Below, piece by piece: positions 12,215 to 23,240 of a stretch of DNA of 64,000 nucleotides. This DNA comes from Tanypteryx hageni. Lineage: Eukaryota; Arthropoda; Insecta; Odonata; Petaluridae. Location of the stretch: contig CM054116.1 of NCBI GenBank assembly GCA_028673005.1, forward strand, positions 38,790,577 to 38,854,576, given 5' to 3'. The notes below the pieces were generated by a model that saw only the letters and a program-made list of their open reading frames with translations, was not told the origin of the DNA and made no database searches. Within the stretch, counting starts at the first letter, position 1. The number at the start of each line of letters is the position of its first letter. The position numbers were made by a program, and so were the translations under genes.

Positions 12215-12575
12215 TATACTATAGAACTGCTCGTTCGTTTTAGTTGATCTGAAAATCTCAGTATTTTTATTATCTATTTGATGAAAAGGACTGTCGAGAC
12301 CTTCAAGTAAAATTATCGTTTAAATGTTTTTGTTTAAAACGATAGTTAGGAAAATTATTTTGTCATCGAGTGGAGGGTATGTGATTTTACAAAATGGTTA
12401 AGTCATTTTAAACATTTTGGTATTCAGCTGAAACCTTTCGTTTAACTTTTTTCTATTATCAATAAGTAAGAAGTATTCATGTGCGAATAAGGCGAAGGAT
12501 ATGAAAGTACTAGAAGGTAATGGGTAATAACGTCCTATCTAGACTTAGAACCTAATTAACCAGTCGTTTAATCTA
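12215..12575. other. No gene recognised
   Basis: AT-rich. A weak hairpin (ATCGTTTAAA with TTTAAAACGAT) lies at about 12317-12345. Nothing else noted. Confidence 0.45.
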
Positions 12576-12765
12576 CAGGGTGGTCGATAAGTCTCACTTG
12601 GTTATATGAAGCAAAACTGAAAAAAATATAGTTTAGAAATGTTGACTGATTATTCAAAGCACAAAATACCTCAATAAATATTTCTAAACTTATTTTTGAA
12701 AATTTACGTTGATGTTTTTAAATTTTTCTTCAACCATAGCCAATTGGGACTTATGGGCCACATTG
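12576..12765. mobile_element. mariner-like MITE
   Basis: A 190-bp element with about 26-bp imperfect inverted ends, CAGGGTGGTCGATAAGTC on the left and CAATGTGGCCCATAAGTC read inward from the right, flanked on both sides by TA (12574-12575 and 12766-12767). The CAGGGTGGTCCATAAGT type of end and TA duplication are those of mariner-derived MITEs. No coding capacity. Confidence 0.7.
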
Positions 12766-14511
12766 TAGATCGTCACATTCTTTAATAAATTAGTTAGAAA
12801 GACGGTCCACTTGATTGTTTGCGACAAGAAAACGGGCTTTTCTTTCTCTCTCTCTGCGTGCGGAAAATACCGGTATTTATTTTACGATCTTTAGCTTGTT
12901 CCAGTTGGGCTTTTTCCTACATCGTTTAAAAATCCCAGAGCGAGGTCGTTTACATCGAGAAGAACGCACTTGTTTTCGAAGGCCATTTTATTAAATTGCG
13001 TCCCGAAAAAAATCCTCGGTATATTTATGAGGAATTCGGGTAGAATTTTGATCAGGGTCCTGTGGCGTCGTGTGGCGTTTGCGTTAGCAGGCGGGAATTT
13101 CTTGACAAACGAGACCATGCCGAGGCAGTCTCTCAGAGAACGCAGCACACGGAGAGCGTGGACCGATGTGTATTCCTAGGCGAGTCCGCCGACGGCGCGT
13201 GATCTCGCGTCTCCCTACGGAACGGAAACCAAACTCTACGGAACGCATGCATACCCTAGCTACCATTTTGCTACGACACGTATTGGGAAGAGGTGCTTCC
13301 GCAGTCTTTGGTGTACGGAATGCGTCAATTGTTCACGGTTGCATAGCTTAACGTACGGCACCCGGCGTTCCTCAGCGCCGTGATCTAATTGAAAGATTCG
13401 TTTTGAAGGCCGATTATGTCATTTTTCGTGTCATGATTTTGATTTTTCTCCCTCGGTATGTTACGAGGCGGTTTCCTGCATTCGGTTCTCCCGGTGACTC
13501 GTGCGCTGATATGTGCTTTTGAAAATGTATTTAAAGTTTTTGGAAAGAAATGACGCAAACGAAGAGGGTGGGTGTTGAAATGTACTCTATCATGCAGCTC
13601 ATGAGACTTTTTCAGAGGCGGTTGGGTTTACTTCTGGGAATATCGAAATGGAAGAAAATAAATAAGTGGAGTATTTGATTTCTCCCAAATAAAGTATTTA
13701 GAATGCTGCCAGGTTTTGGCAATGAGAATTTGGACGAAGCCCATCTCAAAAAAATTGCGGATTCAATGTGCGATTTCTATCTTTCTTTATGTTCCTCTGT
13801 TATAGGATTTCACTCAAGATGCTATAACGCATTTACATTGTCCTTCAGGTGCAGTCTCCAAAGTTGAAGGATTTTTTTCTTAAAATAACCTTTCAAGGTT
13901 ATCATGTTGTGTCCACAAGGAAGAAGGTATCGCGTTAACCAGATTATTTCGGTTACAAAAAGGTGGAGAACAAGATTATGGAATCTTGCTTAAGTAAAGT
14001 ATAAACATTAAGTTATAGGGTTGTTCTAGTAAAAAAACTGTGGTGATAATAACAGTTTTTAAGTGTATGCTAAACCAGCGGCAAAATTACCTTCTAGTGA
14101 AATTATTGCCTAAGTTATAAAATATTTACGCTGGAAATCAAAGCGAGGTGTTGCTATACAACAAAATTTTCAAAGTTAACCAAATTTAAACTTTAAGTGC
14201 ATAATTAACCACCCACTTCTGTATTGTTAATATCCTGAAAAGATATTAAATTTAGATGCTGAAAAACTGGTACAAGAGATTCAGATGTAGTTGCGCAACA
14301 CGAAAATATTTTTCAAAATAACACATTTATCAATGTCAACTCGTTGTGGTGTGCGTTATTATGAGTATTAATTTATGTCAGTGAGTTTTCGTTTCGACCA
14401 TTGTTTGATTTATAGCGGTTGTCGAGGAGTTTTATAAATAAAAAGTTAACACAGACATCTCTCGTAATAAAACAAGAGAAAAAGGACATTTCACGCGCGC
14501 ATAAATGTAAG
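12766..14511. other. No gene recognised; CpG-richer patch
   Basis: The segment 12880-13390 is richer in CpG than its surroundings and has overlapping open frames on both strands, none with a recognisable domain. It could be a regulatory or exonic patch, but I see no splice or promoter signal that decides it. The rest is AT-rich. Confidence 0.4.
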
Positions 14512-14804
14512 CAGAACCGGGATAAGGGCTAGGCGAGCGAGGCACCCGCCTAGTGCGCAGCACCCTTAGGGGCGCAACGTTTGACATTTTGGACTTTCAA
14601 GTGTAACTTTTTGTCTTATGAAATATAGGTACCTTATTTTACTTCAAAATTGTTAATAAACTACTATTTTGAAAGGTAAAATTGTGTGATGTATACTTTC
14701 ATTAGGAAGGCGGCGTAATTTTCAAACCTTGTCTAGGACGTAAAAAATGGGGGGCGCAATTTTCAAACCTTGTCTAGGGCACAAAATATCTTGTCCCGGC
14801 TCTA
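14512..14804. mobile_element. hAT-type MITE with internal duplication
   Basis: Ends read CAGAACCGGGATAAG on the left and TAGAGCCGGGACAAG inward from the right. The flanks AATGTAAG (14504-14511) and CATGCAAG (14805-14812) agree at six of eight positions, consistent with a decayed 8-bp hAT duplication. The interior contains a direct duplication of about 35-40 bp centred on ATTTTCAAACCTTGTCTAGG (near 14717 and 14758). No coding capacity. Confidence 0.55.
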
Positions 14805-15158
14805 CATGCAAGTAGGCTTTCTTTGCGAATTATGTAATTACTACCGTAATTGCTCGTCAAATATGACGGGATCACCATAAAAGTATTCCAAAGACATTTG
14901 ATTTCGATATGAAAAATCGTAAAATTAGCTATGATCTGGTTTGGCTTTCGTGCACAGTCAAATCAGTTTTTAAAAGTTATCTTTGTTTTAATTATGTTTG
15001 AATAATTATTATCAGAGGCCTAATGATTATCCAAATATTTGCGGAAAATAAGAGAAAAATCGAAATAATAAGATATAATGTTTGAAGAATCAGCAGAAAT
15101 TTACTTGAAATATTTGATCAAATTATGAGTTATTTAAAACTTATAGAATCTAACTTAA
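14805..15158. other. No gene recognised
   Basis: AT-rich spacer between a hAT MITE and a Helitron derivative; nothing seen. Confidence 0.45.
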
Positions 15159-16546
15159 TCTATTATAATAAAACGCTTAGGCGGTACGTGGCACACCATA
15201 ACATTGTAATGCTAAGCAACAGGATATATAAACAGCTGAAACTGAAACATATCGGCTGTCGTTCATTTGCTTATATAAATTCGTCAAATTGACGTACAAA
15301 CCTCGGACCTGCATATTTTTAAAGAAGAATGATCAAGGTATTTTATTCTTCCAGTCTTTTTTCGTCTTCTATCGGAAATCGCTTGCATTTCAAGTTTATT
15401 CCCATTAATTTGGACTAAATTGAATGTTTATTAAAAAATAATTATAAAATATAATTATTTAGTGAAATATACTTAAACGTGGTATTAGAATTAGTGCAAC
15501 TATGCCAATTTAAATAAATAAAAAATATTTGCCATTTTGGAAGTAATACTTTATAATACTTTTCCGTATTAATATCGCAACCAAATAAACAATGTCTAAT
15601 GTTTATTTGCTCAATGTCTCTAGCGACGAGATAAATAGCTTCTGTATATCGCATTGAAATACTGTATCATGCTATATAAAGTTAAAACCATTTAGATAAT
15701 GCTTATATGAAACTATATATATTAATTAATGAAATTAATATTTAAATTGTTTGCCAGAATAAAAGTAATGGCTTCAAGAGCAACACGTTACGCTTCACTT
15801 GAACTAAACAATCGTGTATTGGAACGTATACCAGGAGAAGATATAGTTTACGAAAGTGTAGATACCATCGTAAGTGAGGATGCGACAGATCAACTGGCAT
15901 GCCCTGAAGAATTTTTGAACAGTTTAACGCCAACTGGAATGCCTCCGCACAAACTGAGATTGAAACCAGGCGCTGTGATCATGTTACTCAGAAATTTAGT
16001 ACCTTCGAAAGGCCTGTGTAATGGGACGCGACTCACAGTTACACGACTACAAAGTAACATAATCGAAGCAAGAGTTAGAGATTTAGATAATTCTGAATCT
16101 AGTCTCATACCAAGAATTCCACTCATCCCATCAGACACAAACATGCCTTTTAAATTTAAGAGAAAACAATTCCCAGTAAGATTAGCTTTTTCTATGACTA
16201 TCAACAAGTCGCAGGGACAGACTTTTGATAAAATTTGCCTTCACCTTCAAAAACCAGTATTTAGGCATGGACAGTTGTATGTGAGTCTCTCGAGAGTAAG
16301 ATCATTCGAATCTATAACGACTGTGTCAGAAAATCATGACATCGAAAATTGTGTTTTTAAAGAAATTTTTTAAACTAATGTTTGTGCGGTATAGCGCTTC
16401 GAATGTACGGTGCGCTTATTTTAGCGCATCGCATATTAAAATTATTAATGTAAGTAAAAATATAGCTGTTTTAATTAAAAAAGTTTTCATTTATTTCAAA
16501 TATAATAGTTTGGCTAGCGCGCAGATGTTCTGCGCGGGTTATCTGG
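15159..16546 (+). mobile_element. Helitron deletion derivative with helicase C-terminus
   Basis: The left end reads A|TC TATTATAATAAAACGC, with TC at 15159-15160 after a host A. The right end has a GCGCAGA-TGT-TCTGCGC hairpin (about 16520-16537), seven bases, then CTGG at 16543-16546 followed by a host T. This is the TC...hairpin-CTRR structure inserted between A and T that defines Helitrons. The 1388-bp element keeps only the last 200 or so residues of the Rep-helicase protein, so the Rep (HUH nuclease) and the helicase N-terminus are deleted. It is a different family from the 20-31 kb Helitrons, judging by end sequences. Confidence 0.7.
15729..16373 (+). CDS. Helitron helicase C-terminal fragment (PIF1-like), open
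   Basis: The 214-codon frame encodes the C-terminal part of a Helitron RepHel protein, the superfamily 1B PIF1-like helicase that would unwind DNA during rolling-circle transposition. Homology begins near residue 15-30 (ASLELNNRVLERIPGED). Then come LKPGAVIMLLRNL, NGTRLTV, the late helicase motif AFSMTINKSQGQTFD (residues about 155-170) and GQLYVSLSRVRS (residues about 190-200). The Walker A/B motifs and Rep domain are missing, so no activity is expected. The frame is unbroken to its TAA, which is notable beside the other dead coding regions here. The ATG at 15729 is only the first in frame; the true protein would start far upstream. Confidence 0.85.
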   Translation: MKLIFKLFARIKVMASRATRYASLELNNRVLERIPGEDIVYESVDTIVSEDATDQLACPEEFLNSLTPTGMPPHKLRLKPGAVIMLLRNLVPSKGLCNGTRLTVTRLQSNIIEARVRDLDNSESSLIPRIPLIPSDTNMPFKFKRKQFPVRLAFSMTINKSQGQTFDKICLHLQKPVFRHGQLYVSLSRVRSFESITTVSENHDIENCVFKEIF

Positions 16547-16987
16547 TAATAGAATTATTTTACTAACTCTTTTTAACGCGTAAAAACGAGAATGAACTGC
16601 CAATTTACCATTAAAATAAAATATATAATAACCTACTATGAACTGCAATGAGTTTTAACTATATTTTAATATCGCACTTTTCTTTTAGCTATAGTGGTTT
16701 TTTTCCAGAAAATTTACTTTATTTAAAGAAATTTAAATAAAAGTCACAAAATGTTATTTTTTCAATCTTATTAGAGATTGTTTCGAAATATTTGCTGTAG
16801 GCATCATTTAAAGAAATCCGTTGAAAATAACGTTATATTTTCTTTTATGAATTCCCACCATTTGACAATGGCGCATGATTCGGTCGTTTAAAATTTTTTA
16901 CAATCACATAATTTATTGTTATTCCTCCCTCAATAGATTCAGTAAATGTGTTATACCCCTGTATAAAAGTCTGATCCGTATTTTAGC
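16547..16987. other. No gene recognised
   Basis: AT-rich spacer. Its last eight bases (ATTTTAGC, 16980-16987) are the left flank of the following hAT MITE. Confidence 0.45.
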
Positions 16988-17596
16988 TATAGCTCTGCAC
17001 GGGCCTGATTTTCTAAGCCCGGGTCGGCCCGTGCTCTGTCGAAGAAATTGTACGCTCGGCCCGGCCCGTGGCCCGTTTAAAGCCCCTCTACTCGAAAAAT
17101 GTAATTATTGTATTCCAAATTTTCTACCAACATCTGTGGGCTGTTCAATGAATTAAAAATTATTTTTTAAAATCCACATATTTGTATACCTTGAAAGACC
17201 ACAAAAAATTCATTACTACAAAATACACATATAATGTTTTTGGCAAAAGATATATACGAGCCACACTCGTTCTCCACTAACCCTGGGTTAGTTTGCTTAA
17301 AAAAACCCATGCAGTATTTTTTGCTTGAACCCATTCTGTACGGAGAAGTAGTGTGACTCGTCCTCCGTACTGAATGGGTTAAATAAAAACTTATGCAAAT
17401 CGTATACGTAAATTTCAGATGCAAATCTTATACGTAAATTTCAGACACCGATTAATATATTTCGGCCCGTCAAATCCCGAAAATATTCATAACAAACTTG
17501 ATACATTCAGCAATTTTTAAAGCCCCGCCCGGACCCATAATGAATTCCAAAGGATCGGCCGCTACCGGGCCGAGGCCCGGCCCGTGCAGGACTCTA
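16988..17596. mobile_element. hAT-type MITE (609 bp)
   Basis: GC-rich inverted ends: TATAGCTCTGCACGGGCC on the left, and TAGAGTCCTGCACGGGCC inward from the right, each followed by CCCGG/GGCCC-rich DNA. Flanks ATTTTAGC (16980-16987) and ATTAAAGC (17597-17604) match at six of eight positions. The AT-rich middle holds an 18-bp-arm hairpin (17328-17345 with 17363-17380, one mismatch) and a 26-bp tandem duplication (17393-17418 and 17419-17444). No transposase coding. Confidence 0.6.
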
Positions 17597-17730
17597 ATTA
17601 AAGCACTAAAATGGTGCCTTTATTAAGCATGAACATGAGGTAAAGAATAGAATTCAACAATTGGGGCATCAATGCCCCAATATCTATTATAAATAGCTGC
17701 TTCTTACGGAGGATATAGGATAGTTCATAA

Positions 17731-18165
17731 AATGCTATGTATGGAGTATAGATTTGTACGGGGCAGAAACATGGACGCTAAGAAAAAATGACATCAAATA
17801 CTTGGAAAGATTTGAAATGTGGACTTGGAGGAGAATGCTGAAGATATAATGGACAGGATGAAAAGCGATGAAGTGCTACGAAGAGTAGGAGAGAAGCGAA
17901 TGATAATACAGACTATTAGAAATAGTAAGGCAAACTGGGTTGGACATTACCTGAGGATAGAGAGTATGATTTAAGACGTGTTAGAAGGAAAACTAGATGG
18001 AAAAAGGGAAAGAGAAAAAGGTTTCAGCTGATAGACGATTTGAAAGGGAAAGAGAGTTATCAAGATATGAAGAGGACAACGGAAAATTAGAGTATATGAA
18101 GAACCAGGTATAACCATGAATAGTCACGGACTTGTCTACGGACTGACTACCTATGATGATATATC
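17731..18165 (+). pseudogene. RTE-clade LINE, 3' fragment
   Basis: Translation, with stops and frameshifts, shows the end of an RTE reverse transcriptase: LYGAETWTLRKNDIKYLERF, EMWTWRRMLKI, then remnants of the RKANWVGH and GRERGRKRFQLIDDLK-type segments. The same blocks occur in the RTE at 25.9-29.3 kb. The fragment ends near an ATGATGATATA tail typical of RTE 3' ends. Everything upstream of the RT thumb is absent, as in a 5'-truncated insertion. Confidence 0.7.
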
Positions 18166-19029
18166 TATAACTAGGGAGATGCCCGTTGAAATTCAACGGG
18201 AAAGGTTTTTGTGAAATAAAAAATGAACAGAAATATGCCTCGACTTTCTTTGGATGGCAAGAAAACAAACTTTCGTTCTTTTAGGCGTTCGTTTTTTCAA
18301 GTTTCGAACTCCTACGATGATTCTAAGTACCTAATTTTAATATGCGAATGATTAATATTCTACATTCAAATGTACTCCTCGTAAATAACGCAACAAATGT
18401 TGTTTACATTGTTTGCTATGAAAAGAATTTCTCTCTCCTCTCTCTCTCGTACTAATTGTAAGAGCATTCAAAGCACGCTTTCACCCATAAGGATTGAAAT
18501 AACAATAGGATTTCGAGGTTTAACAATGTAATGGGTTGGCATGGCAACATCCCGTTAAAATGGCAAGATTTCCCCAGAATATGTGAATTAACGTTTAACA
18601 TGAAGAATTTCGAACTGTAGGCGGGAATAGGTGAACGGAATAATAAACATCATAGTTTTTTATTTAAAATGGGCTAGATCCGAAGATCATAGGTTAATGC
18701 TTTCTAATTTAGATCTCAAAAAGAATAATAGCCTGCAAATCCAAAAGTCGATTTTTACGTGTTATCATATGGGAAATGGAATTGTCTACCTAGAAGTCGA
18801 ACCTAGTGCTTTTTTCGAGATTTATTATCGTCGTCACCTTAGAATATGTGAGTCAATCATTCCTGCCAAATATCAAAATGAATCTCGTTCCATTATCGAG
18901 TTTATAGCGTGACAGAGGGAGCCACAAAGGGACCAAGAGACAAAGGGAGAAAGGGACAGAAGTAGCCTTTTATTATTGTTAGATAATATAGCTACTTGTG
19001 CCTCACTCACTGACACAAACCTCTAAGGT
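18166..19029. repeat. Unclassified stretch, possible interspersed repeat
   Basis: Starts just after the RTE tail with TCTATAACTAGGGAGATGCC and a CCCGTTGAA-A-TTCAACGGG palindrome (about 18180-18198). Toward 18910-18985 it becomes purine-rich, followed by TAGCCTTTTATTATTGTTAGAT, which resembles ends of common arthropod repeats. No TIR, TSD or coding domain was confirmed. Confidence 0.3.
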
Positions 19030-20687
19030 ACTTCTAGAACGGCTAGAAATATGACATTTGGCATGTTGGTAGGTCGAGTAGCGCAACCGACGAGAAAAAT
19101 CGAAAATCACAAAAATGTTTTATATAAGGGGTCTTTTTAACCTCCATGTTTCATTTCAATACCCATAAGAAAAGCATAGAATTCAGTGCAAGGCTTTCTA
19201 AAAATCATTTATAAATTACTTTAAATTGGGATACAAATTCGGGAAAAGAACAGTTGTCTATCTGAAAAAACGGAGCTCTTAGTTTGTTAAAGCAGAATTC
19301 AAATACGTTCCGAATTAGCGTAAATATCTGCTTTTAACCGGAAGAAAGTGAATTTTTTCCTCTTTTCAACAATGAAAATCTTTAAATACTATGGCAACGA
19401 CCTCAATGCATTTAAGGGGATCTGATGTTATCGTTACAATTGCAGTGATTTAATGCTTTTAATGGAAATTAATGCCGTCATAACGAATTACAGTTGAACT
19501 TCCATAACTCGAATCTCAAGGAAAAGTAATAATTATTCGAGTAATAGAAAGTTCAAGTAATGGAAATATCGTATATTTTTAAATATTTGTGCATATACAG
19601 TGGAACTTTTAAAGCTATAATCTCAAAGGAATGCAAAAATTATTCGAGTTATAGAAAATTCGAGTTACGGAAATATATTTTTTCATTTTTTACTTTCTCC
19701 ATCTACGAAGTATTGTTTTCATGAAAAAAATCGAATTCGAGATTTCAACGGAAATAAATGTTTTAAGGTCCCCTGAACAAGTTTTGACTATTTTCTCGAT
19801 GATGTCTGTGTGTCTGTCAGTCTGTCTGTATGTGATAGATTTTTGTGGGCGCTCTAACTCAAAAACTATTAATCAGATCAACGCAAAATTTTATATTTAA
19901 CATTTTTATAAACGTTAGACGATCTGATTATTTTTTTCTAAAAATCGGTCGACCGGAAGTGGGTGTTTACTCTTGTCACTTATCCGTTATTTTGAAATAT
20001 TTGCTTTAATATTTGATAAATGTAAAAATGTATTGGAATAAAAGTTGTAGGGAATTTTATTTTCTACAAGCTTTGTTTGATACATTTTTCCATATAATGC
20101 ATTTTTAAGAGGTATCTTATATTCTTAGCTGCCACCACCACGCCACCTACCGAAGACTATTGTTAACAATTGACGCTTAGTTACGTCTTAGTAAGTCCCC
20201 TTTTTCTTTTCTTAATTGTCAACCGGAAGTAAATATTGACAACGATCCCAGAGCTAACAACATGTAATTTGCCATATAAATATGGAGCAAGTCATGTGTT
20301 GCCCACATCAGTTTATCTTTAATTGAATTAACATCAAGTTTATTCCCATAAGCATATAACTCTTAATTGTCAATGTCAGACATTATGAAAACATCATCAA
20401 CAATATTTTCCTCCGATAATATGTAAGACTTTACTCTATCCAAAACACTAATTGCATCATGCACTGTGATTGAGGGTATCATTGATAATTGCAATTCTCA
20501 TGTACTACTGAAAGCACAAACATGACGATTAAATTTGAGTTATCGACTGTCGGAAGGAGCGAATAGGTTAGTTTTTCTCCCGAAAAATAGCCTATTGCAA
20601 ACAACTTTGATCTCTTATTATTTTTAGATATTCTGCAAAATAACAAAGTTGTCCTATGTGGCCGGACTTCAGGAACACCCTGTATCA
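19030..20687. mobile_element. Tigger-like composite repeat, copy 1
   Basis: The left part (19030-19490) is a non-coding repeat. At 19489-19491 a TA precedes CAGTTGAACTTCCATAACTC, a Tigger-type terminus, and a second such terminus (CAGTGGAAC, then ATAATCTCAAAGGAATGC) starts near 19600. On the minus strand 20318-20690 translates to pieces such as ISVLDRVKSYILSEENI and LLPTVDNSNLIVMFVLS, probably the C-terminal part of a pogo/Tigger-type protein. The whole arrangement recurs in inverted orientation at 43826-44875. Repeat B (19690-20310) interrupts this copy but not the other. The right edge abuts a Helitron 5' end at 20688. Confidence 0.5.
19690..20310 (+). repeat. Dispersed repeat B, copy 1
   Basis: Shares with 58590-59090, in the same orientation, a run of landmarks: GTATTGTTTTCATGAAAAAA, GAGATTTCAACGGAAATA, TTTTCTCGATG followed by a TGTCTGTGTG stretch, GCTCTAACTCAAAAACTA, AATCAGATCAACGC, and CTGCCACCACCACGCCACCT. 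It interrupts the Tigger-like composite; the inverted copy at 44 kb lacks it, so it was inserted later or lost there. No TIR or coding domain recognised. Confidence 0.6.
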
Positions 20688-20758
20688 TCATTATATATAG
20701 ACGTTTCTTACAAAGGAGGAGGAGGATATAACATATAGGAGGATACTAATGTTTAGGC

Positions 20759-23240
20759 CAGCGTTTCCCAACCGGGGTCCATAGAAGCTTTGAGGGGGTC
20801 CACAAGAAAAAAATTTTATTTCGGGGGTCCATAATATGAGCTAAGGGGTTCATGATAAAATATTATAAATAAAATAATTCAATAATAATAATAAAATAAA
20901 CTAATATCATAGAAAAGTCCAAAAATTCGCAGTTAGAAGATACTCGTATTTTCTGGAACCTTGTTTAGTTGACGGGAAAAAAATTTCTTTCCATAGAAAA
21001 TTCTCGAAGAAGAAAACATTATTTAGGCACCGACTAATCTAGAACGAGTCAGTCAGTCAGAGGCAGTCATTTCATTCTATAGTGAGTAATCGGCATCGTC
21101 GTGGTGAAATCTATTGTTTGTGTTATTGAACGTTATTGTTCTAGTGAACTATATTTCCATTAGTACATACAAGCATTTCCAACATTAAATATTTGAGGTT
21201 AATAATATTATTATGGTTATTCAGATTGACCATGGCTCATGCAAAGAAGAAAACAAGACAATATTCGACTGAATATCTGTCGTATGGTTTTATTGAATCA
21301 CCAGAGAATATCACAAAACCAATGTGTCTTATATGTATGACTGTGATGTCTAATGATAGCATGAAGCCAAGTAAGCTTCGTCACCATTTGGAGACAAGGC
21401 ACAGCGAAAAGAAAAATAAATCAATGTAGTATTTCCGAAAACTACTAGAAAATTTTCAAGGAAGAAACAAATTGGATCAGATTTTTAGCAAACAAGCAAG
21501 CAATAAAGATAGCGGTTTATTAGCATCATCTGAAATCAGCAAAATAATAGCAAAATCTGGAAAGCCACAGCATTGGTGGAACTGTCATCTTGCCTTCGAT
21601 ATCAGTTGTAATTTCAACAATGTTAAACAAAAATGCACGTGAAATTACCGATAACCTTCCTTTGGGCAATAACACAATATCCAGACGCATTGATGAAATG
21701 TCTGAAGATGTAGAAAATCAACTTATTGCTCAATTAACGAGTGAAACAGTTTGCAATGCAACTCGATGGATCAACTTTGATGGGCAATGAAGCACTTTTA
21801 TTGGCATATGTAAGATATATGGATGATAATCAACTCAGAGAGGAAATGCTTTTTGCAAGCTTCCTCAAAACAGATACTAAAGGTGAAACAGTATTTAAGG
21901 AAAAGTATTTTGCATACATTGCGTGATTCACCGCCAACATCTGGTGGCGAAGAGATTGAGTGGACGTCTTCATGAAGCCTTAACTCATGTAATAAAAGCT
22001 GTCAACCTCATTAAGGCTAATGCTCTTCAAGATCGTCTCTTTCGCAAATTTTGTGATGAAATTGAAGAAGGATTTGACCGTCTTGTACTGCATACAGAGG
22101 TGCGATGGTTGTCTAAAGGCAATTGTCTTCGTCGCTTCGTCGTCCTTTGGGACAGTATTGTATCATTTCTAAACGAAAAGGAGATTAGAAAAGTTGTTTG
22201 CCATGAAAACAGACATATTTTACCTCTCAGATGTGTTTGAAAAACTGAATTCTCTTAATAAGCTGCAGTAAGGACATAATTGTGATTTAATATCTAGCAA
22301 AGAAGCCATTAATGCATTCCTAGGAAAACTCAAATTGTACAGTCTTAATATCTCACGCCGTGCTTTTGACCAGTTTCCAAACCTTGCTTCAGTTAGCAGT
22401 GATTTAAAAGATGACGATTGTGTTATGTATGTTGATCATTTAAAAAAAAATTATGAAGACATGCAAGTTCGGTTCAAGGACCTACTAGAACTGAACATCC
22501 CAGATTGGGTGCTGATTCCATTTGAGGTAAATGTTGCTGATGTTGAAATTGATTTACAAGAGGAACTTGTTGAATTGTGGTCTGATGAGACAGTCCAAAG
22601 TCTATTCAAAAAAGGAAAGCATGATGTATGGAAGAATAGTGACATTGCATGTAAATATCCGCTTTTATGGGAGAAAGCTAAAATGTATGTCATTGTTTTC
22701 CCATCATCTTATCTTGTGGAATCTGGCTTTAGTCGTGTAACACAGTTGTTGACAAAAAATCGTAATCGACTTGATATAGTAAAAAGAGGTGATCTTCGTC
22801 TGACTCTCACAAAATTGGAGCCAGATATTAATATGCTAATATCAAAACATCAGCCACAAGGATCTCATTAGTAGGGCCTATCTAATGGGATCCTATTTAA
22901 TAGCCTTAGGAATAAATTTATATATGTTGTTTGAAATAGTATTTTTTTAATTTTTTTTACTATTTCTGTCATTACAAGTAAAAATATGTTTCAGTTTTAT
23001 CAATTAAAATTTTCAAAATTTGTAATTTACATTTTTTTATATTATATTGGAATTGTTTAATTATTATCTTTTACTAACTTACAAATAAATATTTCATTTA
23101 GGAATTGTTTAATTATTAGCTTTTACTAACCTACAAATAAATATTTCATTTAGGAATATTACATATGCGTATATGGGGGTCCACATACGTAAAGTTAGGG
23201 CTCAGGGGGTCCACAAGCAAAAAAAGGTTGGGAACCCTTG
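20759..23240 (+). mobile_element. hAT transposon relic, 2482 bp, with 8-bp TSD
   Basis: Terminal repeats CAGCGTTTCCCAACC (left) and CAAGGGTTCCCAACC (inward from right) are followed on each side by GGGGGTCCA blocks. GTTTAGGC is duplicated exactly at 20751-20758 and 23241-23248; its central TA fits the nnnTAnnn preference reported for Buster-group hATs. The element lies inside Helitron copy 1 and encodes a broken BED-finger transposase at 21232-22871. AT-rich 3' DNA (22872-23160) includes an approximately 55-bp tandem duplication around GGAATTGTTTAATTATTA (about 23049 and 23101). Confidence 0.85.
21232..22871 (+). pseudogene. hAT transposase (BED finger, ZBED5/FAM200-like), dead
   Basis: The start ATG at 21232 opens a BED zinc finger (CLICMTVMSN, then LRHHLETRH). 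An in-frame TAG stops it at 21427. The rest is readable across frame changes near 21567, 21750, 21920 and 22210: LPSISVVISTML, RRIDEMSEDVENQL, LMGNEALLLAYVRYMDD, VIHRQHLVAKRLSGRLHEAL, LHTEVRWLSKGN, and the hAT dimerisation domain at the C-terminus (VIVFPSSYLVESGFSRV, then LLTKNRNRLD). Between FKEKYFAYI and VIHRQH the conserved block with the second catalytic aspartate (roughly 45 residues in relatives) is missing. Catalysis is therefore impossible. The vertebrate ZBED5/FAM200 proteins are domesticated members of this lineage; here it is an ordinary transposon relic. Confidence 0.88.

Noticed and set aside
18170..18985. Possible Helitron (TCTATAACTAGG start)
   Set aside because: No hairpin-CTRR end was found, and the start also resembles unrelated arthropod repeats.
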